DNA from: Ruminococcus sp.
GTDB lineage: Bacteria; Bacillota; Clostridia; Oscillospirales; Ruminococcaceae
Length of the DNA stretch: 47,163 nucleotides
Reading direction: 5' to 3'
Assembly: GCA_015066745.1 (NCBI GenBank)
Contig: SVNW01000022.1
Coordinates: forward strand, 1 to 47,163
Part shown: positions 26,401-30,925 of the stretch, in pieces
How positions within the stretch are numbered: position 1 is the stretch's first letter
Layout of the letters: the number at the start of each line of letters is the position of its first letter
Translations under genes and position numbers: made by a program
The notes under the pieces: generated by a model
Database searches by the model: none
The model's input: only the letters and a program-made list of their open reading frames with translations
Told to the model about the DNA's origin: nothing

Positions 26401-28485
26401 ACAACAGACGTATTTCATCCAAATAGCCATATTGTTACAACAGCAGATTATTCTGTAAGTATTAATGATGTTAATTATGGAAATACATCGTTGTATGATT
26501 ACAGCAAGAACATAAGACATAACAGCATGTGTGATTACGGAGAAAACGGATACTTCTTATCAGCAAATTCCGGAGACTTTTCTGATGATTATGATTGGTT
26601 ATGTGATGTTCAGGATAATGGTTACACAGGCGATATGTATGTAAATTATAACGATAACGGTAACCAGAGAACAGTGAAATTGTATGTAGAAATTGTTGTT
26701 GAAAAAGAGTTGTCTGATGATGATATTAAGAATAGTAAAATGACAGACTTTGTATATCTTAAGAATGATGATGATACTGTATATATTTATGGTTATGTTG
26801 GAAATGATACAGATATTGTTATTCCAAGTCAGGTAAAAGGTTACTGGGAAAAGGCAGATGGTTGGTTTGATAATGGATTGCTTGCTGAGATTGGTGGAGA
26901 ACTGTACAAGTATAATAAAACGTCTATAGGCGATGGTGTATGGTTTAAACCTAAGACTTATGAAGTAGTTGGAGTTGGTAATCCGAAGGCTCAGTCACAA
27001 TCTGATAATATAAAGTTTGGAAATAAGCTTTGGAAACCTGTACTTTCATCAAAACAAGAGACTATTCGTGGATGCACACCTGGTAACATTAAAAGCATTA
27101 CTTTCAGTAGAGGTATAGAACATATTTATGATTATGCTTTTGCAGGAATAGATAATATCAATGCTGAAATAAATCTCAGTAAAGGTATTACTACTATAGG
27201 AAAAGAGGCATTCAAAGGCGGTAGAAATTTTAAAGGAAATCTTACTATACCTGAAACAGTAACAAGTATAGGTGCAGACGCATTTGACAGTTTTGCTGAA
27301 GGCGCTTCTGAAAAGGGTACGTTAAGAATTTATGGTTGTAGTGGAACTGAAACTATTACAAAATCTGATGGAACCTCTGAAACTGTAAAGGTAATAGGTC
27401 CTGGACTTTTCGATATTGCCGGATTCAAAAATGTAATTATAGGCAAAAATGTAGAAAAGATATCAGACTATGCATTTGGAAGCAACAATCATAATCTATT
27501 TGGTTCTCTCAGAATAGAAAGTCCTGTTAAGTACATAGGAAACTATGCATTCCAGAATTGCGTAAACATGGAAGGTCAGCTTATTATTTCGGATACTGTT
27601 AGAACCATAGGTGACGGTGCATTCTATAACTGCGAGAGCTTCAAGAGTATGCATTTACCGGTAGGTGTAGAGTATATAGGAAACAGCGCATTTGATAATT
27701 GTAACGATCTCCAAGGTGACCTTGTTATTCCTGAAACTGTTACATATCTTGGAACAAATGCTTTCAGAAATTACAGTGATAACCGTGATGTCAATACTGT
27801 CGGCGATCTCATAATAAGAGGCGGAACGAAGGATGAAAACGGAAATATTACAATAAACAAGGGTGTATTTACACAGACAAGATTTATGAATGTTACTGTA
27901 GGTGGTAATGTAACACATATCGGCGAAGGTGCATTCGAAAACAGTGATCATTACTTTGGCGATGTGATTATCGAAGATTCAGTAAAATCTATAGGAGCAC
28001 GTGCTTTCCAGAGATGTAGTAAGATGAACAGTCTCATAATTCCTGAATCTGTTACTTATATAGGTCAGGGTGCTTTTGAAGGCTTTGCATCTAACAACAA
28101 TCCACCTAGAGGAAGCCTCCAGATATACGGCGGTAACCGAGAAGGTGAAGACATCGTAATAAACAGTGGTGTATTCAATCAGTCAAGATTCAAAGATGTG
28201 ATCATAGGCGGAAAGGTAACAAAGATAGCTGATAACGCATTCTCACAGATATATGAAAACTTTATCGGCAGTCTTACTATAAAGTCCCCTGTAAATTACA
28301 TCGGAAACAGTGCATTCAGAGATTGCAGAGGATTCTACGGAAAACTTACAATACCTGAAAGCGTGAAGACCATAGGTTCATCTGCATTTGCAGGCTGTAA
28401 CAATTTCAGCGAATTTGAACTGAACTATGGCGCAGATACATCAATAGATCAGGATGCATTCCAGAATTTAAGAATTCCAAATTAA
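14419..28485 (+). CDS. Giant modular pilin: prepilin N-terminus, paired-repeat stalk, BspA-like LRR tip
   Basis: Uninterrupted frame of 4,688 aa. ATG 14419 is favoured because AAGGGGCGGAG lies just upstream; an earlier in-frame ATG at 14401 has no ribosome binding site and only adds six residues. The N-terminus MKKYKG|FTLTEVVCVLV is a canonical prepilin signal with Glu5 and a hydrophobic helix to about residue 35. A Cys-containing head follows (Cys in CSNLDG, SMCPND, CECDC). Residues about 505-3975 hold the alternating modules described separately. A linker follows, and residues about 4225-4681 are BspA-type leucine-rich repeats (IGxxAFxxCxxLxGxLxIPxxVxxIG). Pilins with large grafted domains ('modular pilins') are known, but they are far smaller. 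The inferred role is a surface adhesin carried by, or anchored through, the type IV pilus encoded just upstream. No LPXTG, dockerin or SLH anchor was seen. An alternative is that it stays membrane-bound by its helix, unassembled. Confidence 0.9.
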   Translation: MKKYKGFTLTEVVCVLVVGGIVAAAAVPGINGYIKHSKAASCKANTDELKVDLKYAVNSKRFANCEEINNKIKKVIEEYSHSELVPVCNEYLKDNAKIDCSNLDGELKSHQAYNVSMCPNDNTFYVEWVITQDDNGEYHIDFICECDCNDNEANTAEELLSLDASIINISLETDEGIYISAADSIEEDLNIKIDNFMGGIHDIVRQPVDDSSSDGTDIPQVDNVITEEKKQKLESMLNSDNIEEDGILVGFTLDKDNNIEWICYQKDYDGIRYFITVREGGEPVIEYIDIQNNGKAANYVPPAEGSLGSTVYKNEWVKTTQTYGLRRMEIDTTKYVGNIIGGQISENKEIKWTQRDKDWYIESWQEYPIVEPDKSFICSKRKPVKAELSFDKETHKYNMVIHYDDESSIAIDMITANHIDIVDSESSESRRVWYLLNGYIISDENKTENWTYAFNDGSLEILENVVDKTEENLKNFEDLKINELYFLYQETYKFYEDGNKFNYTPITVDSKIKRTLVDSNILLEKDGFYPQGIFDITIHNGNESAPTIIEDNVKALIPFYDDAFKSGYYFTESSDLPDSPDSSETKKEKYDATEVKKIADRGTADFEVWYVESESSQPVSLGSVERVFDAGRIVYEDGGFVPKGDFHTVITKKNNNETETITNKPEECNLSYYDAILDEGYYFMSLDENDDYKYNAEEISELVKEGQVNFKAYYEIDEDVFEIGVVNSKIDSDIVYIDEEYRVQSMVVINLNDGKDAIKIPKEVEYFNPETEVGYYFEFTDDKGEKVTSQQINERFAGYTGKVEVYHQYDATKDPIYCGTIERVLDNAELVYGEDGKFAPMGDFHTEIHNYDDGELSTKYESQVQRELLEYYDEEVKEGYYFKHKFNNQLYTADTLNNIARSEPVDFEMYYAKSGEDKVIGTITSDVSSTLVEGAVKNEFAVNSEITVNYENKDNSENKGSYTFDYPVNYYDETGIGYYYKFDGSDAIIQPETLKARFELYTDKVNVYHKYSEYQEPIEVGMIKRELTDKSTELVYDESKKVFVPMGSFYTSIENYTPEGNDIQMCVGQPEKRELQYLNESNEGYYFVDAQNNKYNAEDASRLIHSRSAKFEVWYKDAYIDTKVGSTQSVIASEIVRGEDKTYPVVSKITIDYTSGGEESNFVIDNTPVYYDNTADNYYYYKWSDVNGDIITIDEFEDKFANYTGKVDVYHQYAKDEEPLTVGTVERKFKDGTIEYKDGKFIPKGNFHTDIQNAKTEVDTGTSEEFVLEYYKEEIGEGYYFESSNSNDKKKYTAEEVSELAKNKPVNFNAYYAVAGKEEPVSIGAVVSTARASVAYDNTTDKYTVTAIFTIKYPNGEDVVSKVVEEYNEANKEGYYFEFTDDKGTKSTQEQLNNRFEGFTGKAEIYYQCEDGKTVVKAGEVERVLESTELTYENEVFVPKGTFHTEVRSLDGSQTLETIYTSTSENDVLSYYNEALDEGYYFEDASGNKYTAETVTALIKSEPSSFGVHYKDGENIIDIGNVESSISSAIVRGENHTYPVTSTITVKYSENSFTINNTPVYYDETSKNYYYYKWSDTNGDMITVGEFTDRFANYTGKVDVYHQYAEGKEPLAVGTVERIFENGTIKYADGKFVPVGNFRTDIQNAELEVNTGTSEECVLKYYNETIGEGYYFTKADNSGDTKKYTAEEVSELAKSGPVSFNAYYAVAGKDQPVSIGSVVSTVKASVAYDNTTDKYTVTATVTLKSPDNSIDITEEVGVYDANTGKGYYFEFTDDKGTKSTQEQLNNRFEGFTGKAEIYYQCEDGKTVVKAGEVERVLESTELAYENEVFVPKGTFHTEVRSLDGSQSLETIYTSTSESDVLSYYNESLDEGYYFEDASGNKYTAETATALIKSEPSSFGVHYKDGNVIKDIGNVESSISSAIERGENHTYPVTSTITVKYGENSFTVDNTPVYYDGTSKNYYYYKWSDSNGDMITVGEFADRFANYTGKVDVYHQYAEGKEPLAVGTVERIFENGTIKYTDGQFVPVGNFRTDIKNAESEVNTGTSEECVLNYYNEEIGEGYYFTKADNSGDTTKYTAEQVSELAKNGPVNFKAYYAVAEETYELGVVHSEVKASVAYDAETDKYTVTATVTLKSPDNSIDITEEVGVYDANTGKGYYFEFTDDKGTKSTQEQLNNRFEGFTGKAEIYYQCEDGKTVVKAGEVERVLESTELTYENEVFVPKGTFHTEVRSLDGSQSLKTIYTSEGKECVLSYYDESLDEGYYFEDASGNKYTAETATALIKSEPSSFEVHYKDGENIADIGNVESSISSAIERGENHTYPVTSTITVKYGENSFTVDNTPVYYDGTSKNYYYYKWSDTNGNMITVGEFAERFANYTGKVDVYHQYAEGKEPLAVGTVERIFENGTIKYADGKFVPVGNFHTDIQNAELEVDTGASEECVLKYYNETIGEGYYFTNAVSNDTKKYTAEEVSELAKSGPVNFNAYYAVAEETYELGVVHSEVRASVTYDAETDKYTVTATVTLKSPDNSVNITEEVGVYDASTGKGYYFEFTDDKGTKSTQEQLNNRFEGFTGKAEIYYQCEDGKTVVKAGEVERVLESTELTYENEVFVPKGTFHTEVRSLDGSQSLKTIYTSEGKECVLSYYDETLDEGYYFEDASDNKYTAETATALIKSEPSSFEVHYKDGENIIDIGNVESSISSAIVRGENHTYPVTSTITVKYGENSFTVDNTPVYYDETSKNYYYYKWSDSNGEIVPINEFADRFANYTGKVDVYHQYAEGKEPLAVGTVERIFANGTIKYADGKFVPVGNFHTDIQNAELEVNTGASEECVLKYYNETIGEGYYFTNADNSGDTTKYTAEQVSELAKSGPVNFKAYYAVAEETYELGVVHSEVKASVAYDNTTDKYTVTATVTLKSPDNSIDITEEVGVYDANTGKGYYFEFTDDKGTKSTQEQLNSRFEGFTGKAEIYYQCEDGKTVVKAGEVERILESTELTYENEVFVPKGTFHTEVRSLDDSQTLKTIYTSEGKECVLSYYNEALDEGYYFEDASGNKYTAETATALIKSEPSIFEVHYKDGENIADIGNVESSISSAIERGENHTYPVTSTITVKYGENSFTVNNTPVYYDGTSKNYYYYKWSDTNGDMITVGEFADRFANYTGKVDVYHQYAEGKEPLAVGTVERIFANGTIRYTDGQFVPVGNFRTDIQNAELEVNTGASEECVLKYYNETIGEGYYFTKADNSGDTKKYTAEEVSELAKSGPVSFNAYYAVAGKDQPVSIGAVVSTVKASVAYDAKTDDYTVTATITINAPGVTDVVSREVEEYNEATQEGYYFEFTDNKGTKSTKEQLNERFEGFTGKAEIYYQYESGKSPIKAGEVERILESTELAYENDLFVPKGTFHTEVRSLDENQTLKTIYTSASENKALSYYDATINKGYYFTATAGSMYNSKDATGIIKSEPASFVVWYREGNTDSKVGDIASVISSEIVRGNNNTYPVNSNFTVNYSDRNGKRELAITSKPEYYNESSKKGYYYEWTNATGNKITQQSLAERFAKYTGKVNVYHKHTEDQEALAVGTVERIFTGGILEYIDGQFVPKGNFHTDIINFNGKTDIGTNETSVLEYFNETLGEGYYFTNLDGNDTKKYTAQEVSNLAKNVSVNFKAYYEVNGKTVELGEVNSAIRATVVRGSSKHEYPVVSQIIAECISNGKSEKYTYDQAINYYNESTKTGYYYEISSQPGKRISPDEIKTKFASYTGKIDVYYQYEATKSPVKVGVVEQVLADTDIVHENGQYVPKGTFRDDISNYDESGVLTVTDRGTSETRNLVYYNSEIGEGYYFTNNEDASQKKYTSEQICESVNNGISDYELYYVQSGTSRKIGAVNSEMKTGIKAVSNGNNNYNYSVTANTVVSYGKTGTENRHSWENAISEYSRISDTGYYFEDANDRGYRLPQNEINDKLNNGAVTINAYYKYNSEAEPIYCGSLNCVLGEMTAIFNNGNSKTTDVFHPNSHIVTTADYSVSINDVNYGNTSLYDYSKNIRHNSMCDYGENGYFLSANSGDFSDDYDWLCDVQDNGYTGDMYVNYNDNGNQRTVKLYVEIVVEKELSDDDIKNSKMTDFVYLKNDDDTVYIYGYVGNDTDIVIPSQVKGYWEKADGWFDNGLLAEIGGELYKYNKTSIGDGVWFKPKTYEVVGVGNPKAQSQSDNIKFGNKLWKPVLSSKQETIRGCTPGNIKSITFSRGIEHIYDYAFAGIDNINAEINLSKGITTIGKEAFKGGRNFKGNLTIPETVTSIGADAFDSFAEGASEKGTLRIYGCSGTETITKSDGTSETVKVIGPGLFDIAGFKNVIIGKNVEKISDYAFGSNNHNLFGSLRIESPVKYIGNYAFQNCVNMEGQLIISDTVRTIGDGAFYNCESFKSMHLPVGVEYIGNSAFDNCNDLQGDLVIPETVTYLGTNAFRNYSDNRDVNTVGDLIIRGGTKDENGNITINKGVFTQTRFMNVTVGGNVTHIGEGAFENSDHYFGDVIIEDSVKSIGARAFQRCSKMNSLIIPESVTYIGQGAFEGFASNNNPPRGSLQIYGGNREGEDIVINSGVFNQSRFKDVIIGGKVTKIADNAFSQIYENFIGSLTIKSPVNYIGNSAFRDCRGFYGKLTIPESVKTIGSSAFAGCNNFSEFELNYGADTSIDQDAFQNLRIPN
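15930..26340 (+). repeat. Array of about 17 paired protein modules (about 195 aa per pair) inside the giant pilin
   Basis: Two alternating module types, each just under 100 aa, are read in tandem. Type A has the pattern VGxVERxF...YxxGxFVPxGxFHTxI...LxYYxExxxEGYYF...KYTAExxxxL...F.xYY. Type B has SxIxSxIVxxxxxYxVTxxxTxxY...YYxEFTDxxG...RFxxYTGKxxVYHQY. Type B landmarks fall near 16741, 17350, 17950, 18541, 19126, 19717, 20300, 20887, 21473, 22054, 22640, 23224, 23806, 24400, 25000, 25590 and 26205. A single type A unit precedes the first full pair. Outer copies are diverged, inner ones nearly identical. The strand-turn pattern recalls InlB B-repeat / Listeria-Bacteroides repeat beta-grasp modules, but I cannot confirm that fold from sequence alone. 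Confidence 0.9.
17960..24410 (+). repeat. Near-identical higher-order DNA repeat, period about 1,170 bp, six copies
   Basis: Two A-B pairs together form a higher-order unit. The codon pair for the first FEFTDDKG-type landmark begins at 18541, 19717, 20887, 22054, 23224 and 24400 (intervals 1176, 1170, 1167, 1170, 1176). The YYYYKWSD landmark lies at 17962, 19135, 20311, 21481, 22648 and 23818 (intervals 1173, 1176, 1170, 1167, 1170). All spacings are multiples of 3. Long stretches are identical at DNA level including third positions, which indicates recent tandem duplication or gene conversion. Copies differ by small in-frame insertions and module swaps, for example a VAGKDQPVSIG versus VAEETYELG segment. 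Such repeats may vary in number between strains and can be mis-assembled. Confidence 0.92.
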
Positions 28486-28510
28486 TTTTCAAAATGTATC
28501 CGCTTTGCAA

Positions 28511-28539
28511 TTGCAATTGACCAAAAACCATGATATAAT
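28511..28539 (+). promoter_or_regulatory. Promoter of the ylmH-like gene block
   Basis: TTGCAA (28511-28516), a 17-bp spacer and TATAAT (28534-28539), with TG at 28531-28532 forming an extended -10. Initiation near 28546 would place the following terminator hairpin at the extreme 5' end of the new transcript. Confidence 0.7.
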
Positions 28540-28543
28540 AATT

Positions 28544-28581
28544 AAAAGATACCGTAAACCAAAATTTACGGTATCTTTTTT
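28544..28581 (+). terminator. Strong rho-independent terminator of the pilus operon
   Basis: A perfect 15-bp stem AAAAGATACCGTAAA/TTTACGGTATCTTTT (28544-28558/28565-28579) with loop CCAAAA is followed by a T-run into GGG. It ends the roughly 22-kb transcript from 6541. Confidence 0.9.
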
Positions 28582-28612
28582 GGGTAAAAAAATAAAAAAT
28601 AAAGGTGAATAT

Positions 28613-29368
28613 ATGAAAGACGAACTTATAAAAAGAAGAATAGAAGATCTTTGTGATAAGTCCTTTAAGAATAATCAGTATACATTTACACCATTTCTTA
28701 ACGAAGCGGAACTTTCGGAATTTTATGAAACAAAGGAATCTTCAATGACAGCGTATTATACGATATACGGAGGAAGGGAAGATGCCGACAGAGTAATGAT
28801 ACGCTTTGGAAATGCTGATGAATTCGGATATGAAGAAGATTTTCCGATAAAGTGCATAAAGATAGAACCTCTTATGAAAAAATTTGCTGAAAATCTTACA
28901 CACAGAGATTTTCTCGGAGCTGTCATGAATCTCGGAATAAAACGAGGAGAAACAGGTGATATACTTGTTGATGATAAAATGGCATATATGTTTTGCACCG
29001 AGCAAATGGCGGATTATCTCTGCAGAGAGCTTACGAAGATAAAACATACGGTTGTAAAATGTAGTATAGCAAGTGAAATACCTGAAAATTTCTGTCTGAA
29101 GACACAGGAGGGCGAAGTACAGGTTTCTTCTGAACGTATAGATGGTGTTATTTCAAAGATTTTTCATATTTCAAGAGGAAACTGCGTTGAACTTTTTCGC
29201 ACAAAAAAAGTTTTTGTAAACGGAAAATGTACGGAAAACAATAGCTATATGCTAAAGGAAAATGATAAAGTATCCGCAAGAGGCTTTGGAAAGTTCAGAT
29301 TTTTAGGTATAGGAAATCTCACACGCAAAGGAAACAAAATCGTAAAATACGAAAAATATGTGGGGTAG
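28613..29368 (+). CDS. ylmH: YlmH-like S4-domain RNA-binding protein
   Basis: Protein of 251 aa. ATG 28613 follows AAAGGTGA at good spacing; an upstream in-frame extension to 28505 would run through the terminator hairpin and is rejected. The N-terminal and middle parts match the YlmH family (FTPFLNEAELSEFYE, the GAVMNLGIKRGETGDILVDD segment with its conserved RxxxGDI, then VKCSIASEIP). The C-terminal S4 domain (about residues 175-245) includes SRGNCVELFRTKKVFVNG and the basic loop. YlmH proteins bind stalled or assembling 50S ribosomes with tRNA and act in ribosome-associated quality control. In many Firmicutes the gene sits with sepF and divIVA (ylmDEFGH-divIVA); here it is separate and next to a GIY-YIG gene. 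Confidence 0.9.
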   Translation: MKDELIKRRIEDLCDKSFKNNQYTFTPFLNEAELSEFYETKESSMTAYYTIYGGREDADRVMIRFGNADEFGYEEDFPIKCIKIEPLMKKFAENLTHRDFLGAVMNLGIKRGETGDILVDDKMAYMFCTEQMADYLCRELTKIKHTVVKCSIASEIPENFCLKTQEGEVQVSSERIDGVISKIFHISRGNCVELFRTKKVFVNGKCTENNSYMLKENDKVSARGFGKFRFLGIGNLTRKGNKIVKYEKYVG

Positions 29369-29380
29369 TACCGTAAAACT

Positions 29381-29722
29381 ATGTATATTTATATATTACG
29401 ATGTGAGGACAGATCACTTTATACAGGTATCACAACAAATCTTGTACGGCGAATAAGACAGCATACCGGAAAAATAAAAGGCGGAGCAAAATATACTGTA
29501 AGTCACAAGGTAATATTTATCGAAGCTGTATGGTTTACTGATGACAAACAAACAGCAAGAAAACTTGAATACCGTATAAAAAAACTTTCAAAAGCATCAA
29601 AAGAGAGGCTGATATCCTCTCCGCTTTTAATATACGAGATGATTTCAGATATTTCAGAAAATCCAAAAGAACTTATAAAGCCTTTTTACGAATATGAAAA
29701 AAATGTTGACAATATACAGTGA
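29381..29722 (+). CDS. GIY-YIG domain protein (YhbQ/UPF0213-like)
   Basis: Small 113-aa protein made almost entirely of one GIY-YIG nuclease domain: YIYILRCEDRSLYTGITTNL gives the paired YIY ... YTG signature, followed by the conserved Arg in RRIRQHT and the Glu/Lys-rich ARKLEYRIKKLSKASK segment typical of the YhbQ/UPF0213 group. Known members are putative structure-specific endonucleases with unclear cellular roles. It begins 12 nt after ylmH and is probably co-transcribed. The ribosome binding site is weak (GTGGGGTAG), so its translation may depend on that of ylmH. Confidence 0.92.
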   Translation: MYIYILRCEDRSLYTGITTNLVRRIRQHTGKIKGGAKYTVSHKVIFIEAVWFTDDKQTARKLEYRIKKLSKASKERLISSPLLIYEMISDISENPKELIKPFYEYEKNVDNIQ

Positions 29723-29775
29723 GATGGTGTATCATTAAATAAGTTTGAAAATACAGAAGATAATGGTGAATTATT

Positions 29776-30657
29776 ATGAAAAGCAGAATAACAAATAAAA
29801 ATAAGCAATCATTGCCACAACAGTATGAGCAGGAGAGCGAAGTATTTGCTATGTGGCTTCTTTTTGAAGAGAAACCTAAAAGACCTGATGCTGAAGTTTT
29901 ACATAAAGCTCTTGTTGATAAGTTCGGAGATACCGAAATTATTTCTTCGGGAAATGAGCTTTCAAGCTTTGGTATAAAAAAATATACTGTTTCTTCCGAA
30001 GACGGCAGGATACCTGCACAGATCATTATGGGAAATGTTACTTCTTTTGAACAGAATTTTATTTCTGAAAAGGAAAGAACACAGCTTCGTGACGTTGAAA
30101 ATCCTGAAGAATTTTTACGCAGATGTCATTATAAGATGGTCATTTCCGATATGATGTCAGGGCTTGATTTTAAGAGCAGAACATCACTTCTCATGGACTG
30201 GCTTGAAACAGTTGTTGCTCTTATGCCAAAGTGCATAGGTGTATGGATACCGACAGGCGGAAAGCTTATATCGGCTGATTTTATCAGAAACAAGCAGATA
30301 GATGACGAAGACAGATTTGTATGCTATTGTGTAAATGCAAGATTTTTTAATGTAGTAGCAGGAAAAGAAATGCTTGTTGACACTCATGGTATGTGTGCTC
30401 TCGGAAAACCTGATGTGCAGTGCCATTTTCACACACTTTCTCCGGATAATATAGTAAATTATCTTTATAATATAGCATCGTTTATATGCCAGAGCGATGA
30501 AAAAATAAAGGATAACGACACTATAGACGGATTTGACGGTGATGAGATATCCGAAGAAGTCCGTTGGGTGTGCAGATATGAAGATTCAATGGCACAGCCT
30601 ATGAGACCTGTAATTGATATAAATCCCGGAAAATATTCAGCCGGAAACAGAGAATAG
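29776..30657 (+). CDS. DUF4261-like protein
   Basis: Soluble protein of 293 aa with no signal peptide or membrane helix. Landmarks fit DUF4261-type proteins: an N-terminal FAMWLLFEEKPKRPDAEVLHKAL region, the middle GVWIPTGGKLISADFIR, and a C-terminal DTHGMCALGKPDVQCHFH motif with several His/Cys/Asp residues that could bind a metal. The function of the family is unknown. It lies 53 nt after the GIY-YIG gene and 15 nt before a DUF4250-type gene, so all three probably share a transcript. The first 20 residues are polar and probably disordered. Confidence is high for a real gene and moderate for the family name. Confidence 0.78.
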   Translation: MKSRITNKNKQSLPQQYEQESEVFAMWLLFEEKPKRPDAEVLHKALVDKFGDTEIISSGNELSSFGIKKYTVSSEDGRIPAQIIMGNVTSFEQNFISEKERTQLRDVENPEEFLRRCHYKMVISDMMSGLDFKSRTSLLMDWLETVVALMPKCIGVWIPTGGKLISADFIRNKQIDDEDRFVCYCVNARFFNVVAGKEMLVDTHGMCALGKPDVQCHFHTLSPDNIVNYLYNIASFICQSDEKIKDNDTIDGFDGDEISEEVRWVCRYEDSMAQPMRPVIDINPGKYSAGNRE

Positions 30658-30672
30658 AGAGGAATAGTTTTT

Positions 30673-30846
30673 ATGTTGCCAAATGATCCTATGATGCTTT
30701 TAAGTGTAGTAAATATGAAACTCAGAGATTTTTACAAATCCCTTGGTGAACTTTGTGACGATATGGACGTTTCTGAAAGCGAAATAGTTGACAAGCTTTC
30801 AAAAATAGGATATGAGTATAACGCTTCACTTAACAGATTTCAGTAA
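30673..30846 (+). CDS. Small DUF4250-like protein
   Basis: 57-aa protein beginning MLPNDPMMLLSVVNMKLRDF and continuing YKSLGELCDDMDVSESEIVDK ending in NRFQ, which matches the short DUF4250 family found across Clostridia (hallmarks MLPNDPxMLLSxVNxKLRD and a C-terminal YNxxxNxF). Function is unknown; the length is normal for the family. AGAGAGGA lies about 9 nt upstream of the ATG. It follows the DUF4261-like gene by 15 nt and is itself followed by a bidirectional terminator, so it ends this operon. Confidence 0.85.
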   Translation: MLPNDPMMLLSVVNMKLRDFYKSLGELCDDMDVSESEIVDKLSKIGYEYNASLNRFQ

Positions 30847-30862
30847 TCATTAAAATCAGCAA

Positions 30863-30905
30863 AAACACCGGAAATGCCTTTAGTACTGTGGCATTTCCGG
30901 TGTTT
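30863..30905. terminator. Bidirectional terminator between convergent genes
   Basis: A perfect 16-bp stem (30863-30878 with 30890-30905, 11-nt loop) lies between the DUF4250 gene and the convergent NRPS-like gene. Its A-rich left flank and T-containing right flank allow use from both directions. Confidence 0.85.
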
Positions 30906-30925
30906 ATTATTTGTGTTTTGATTTT

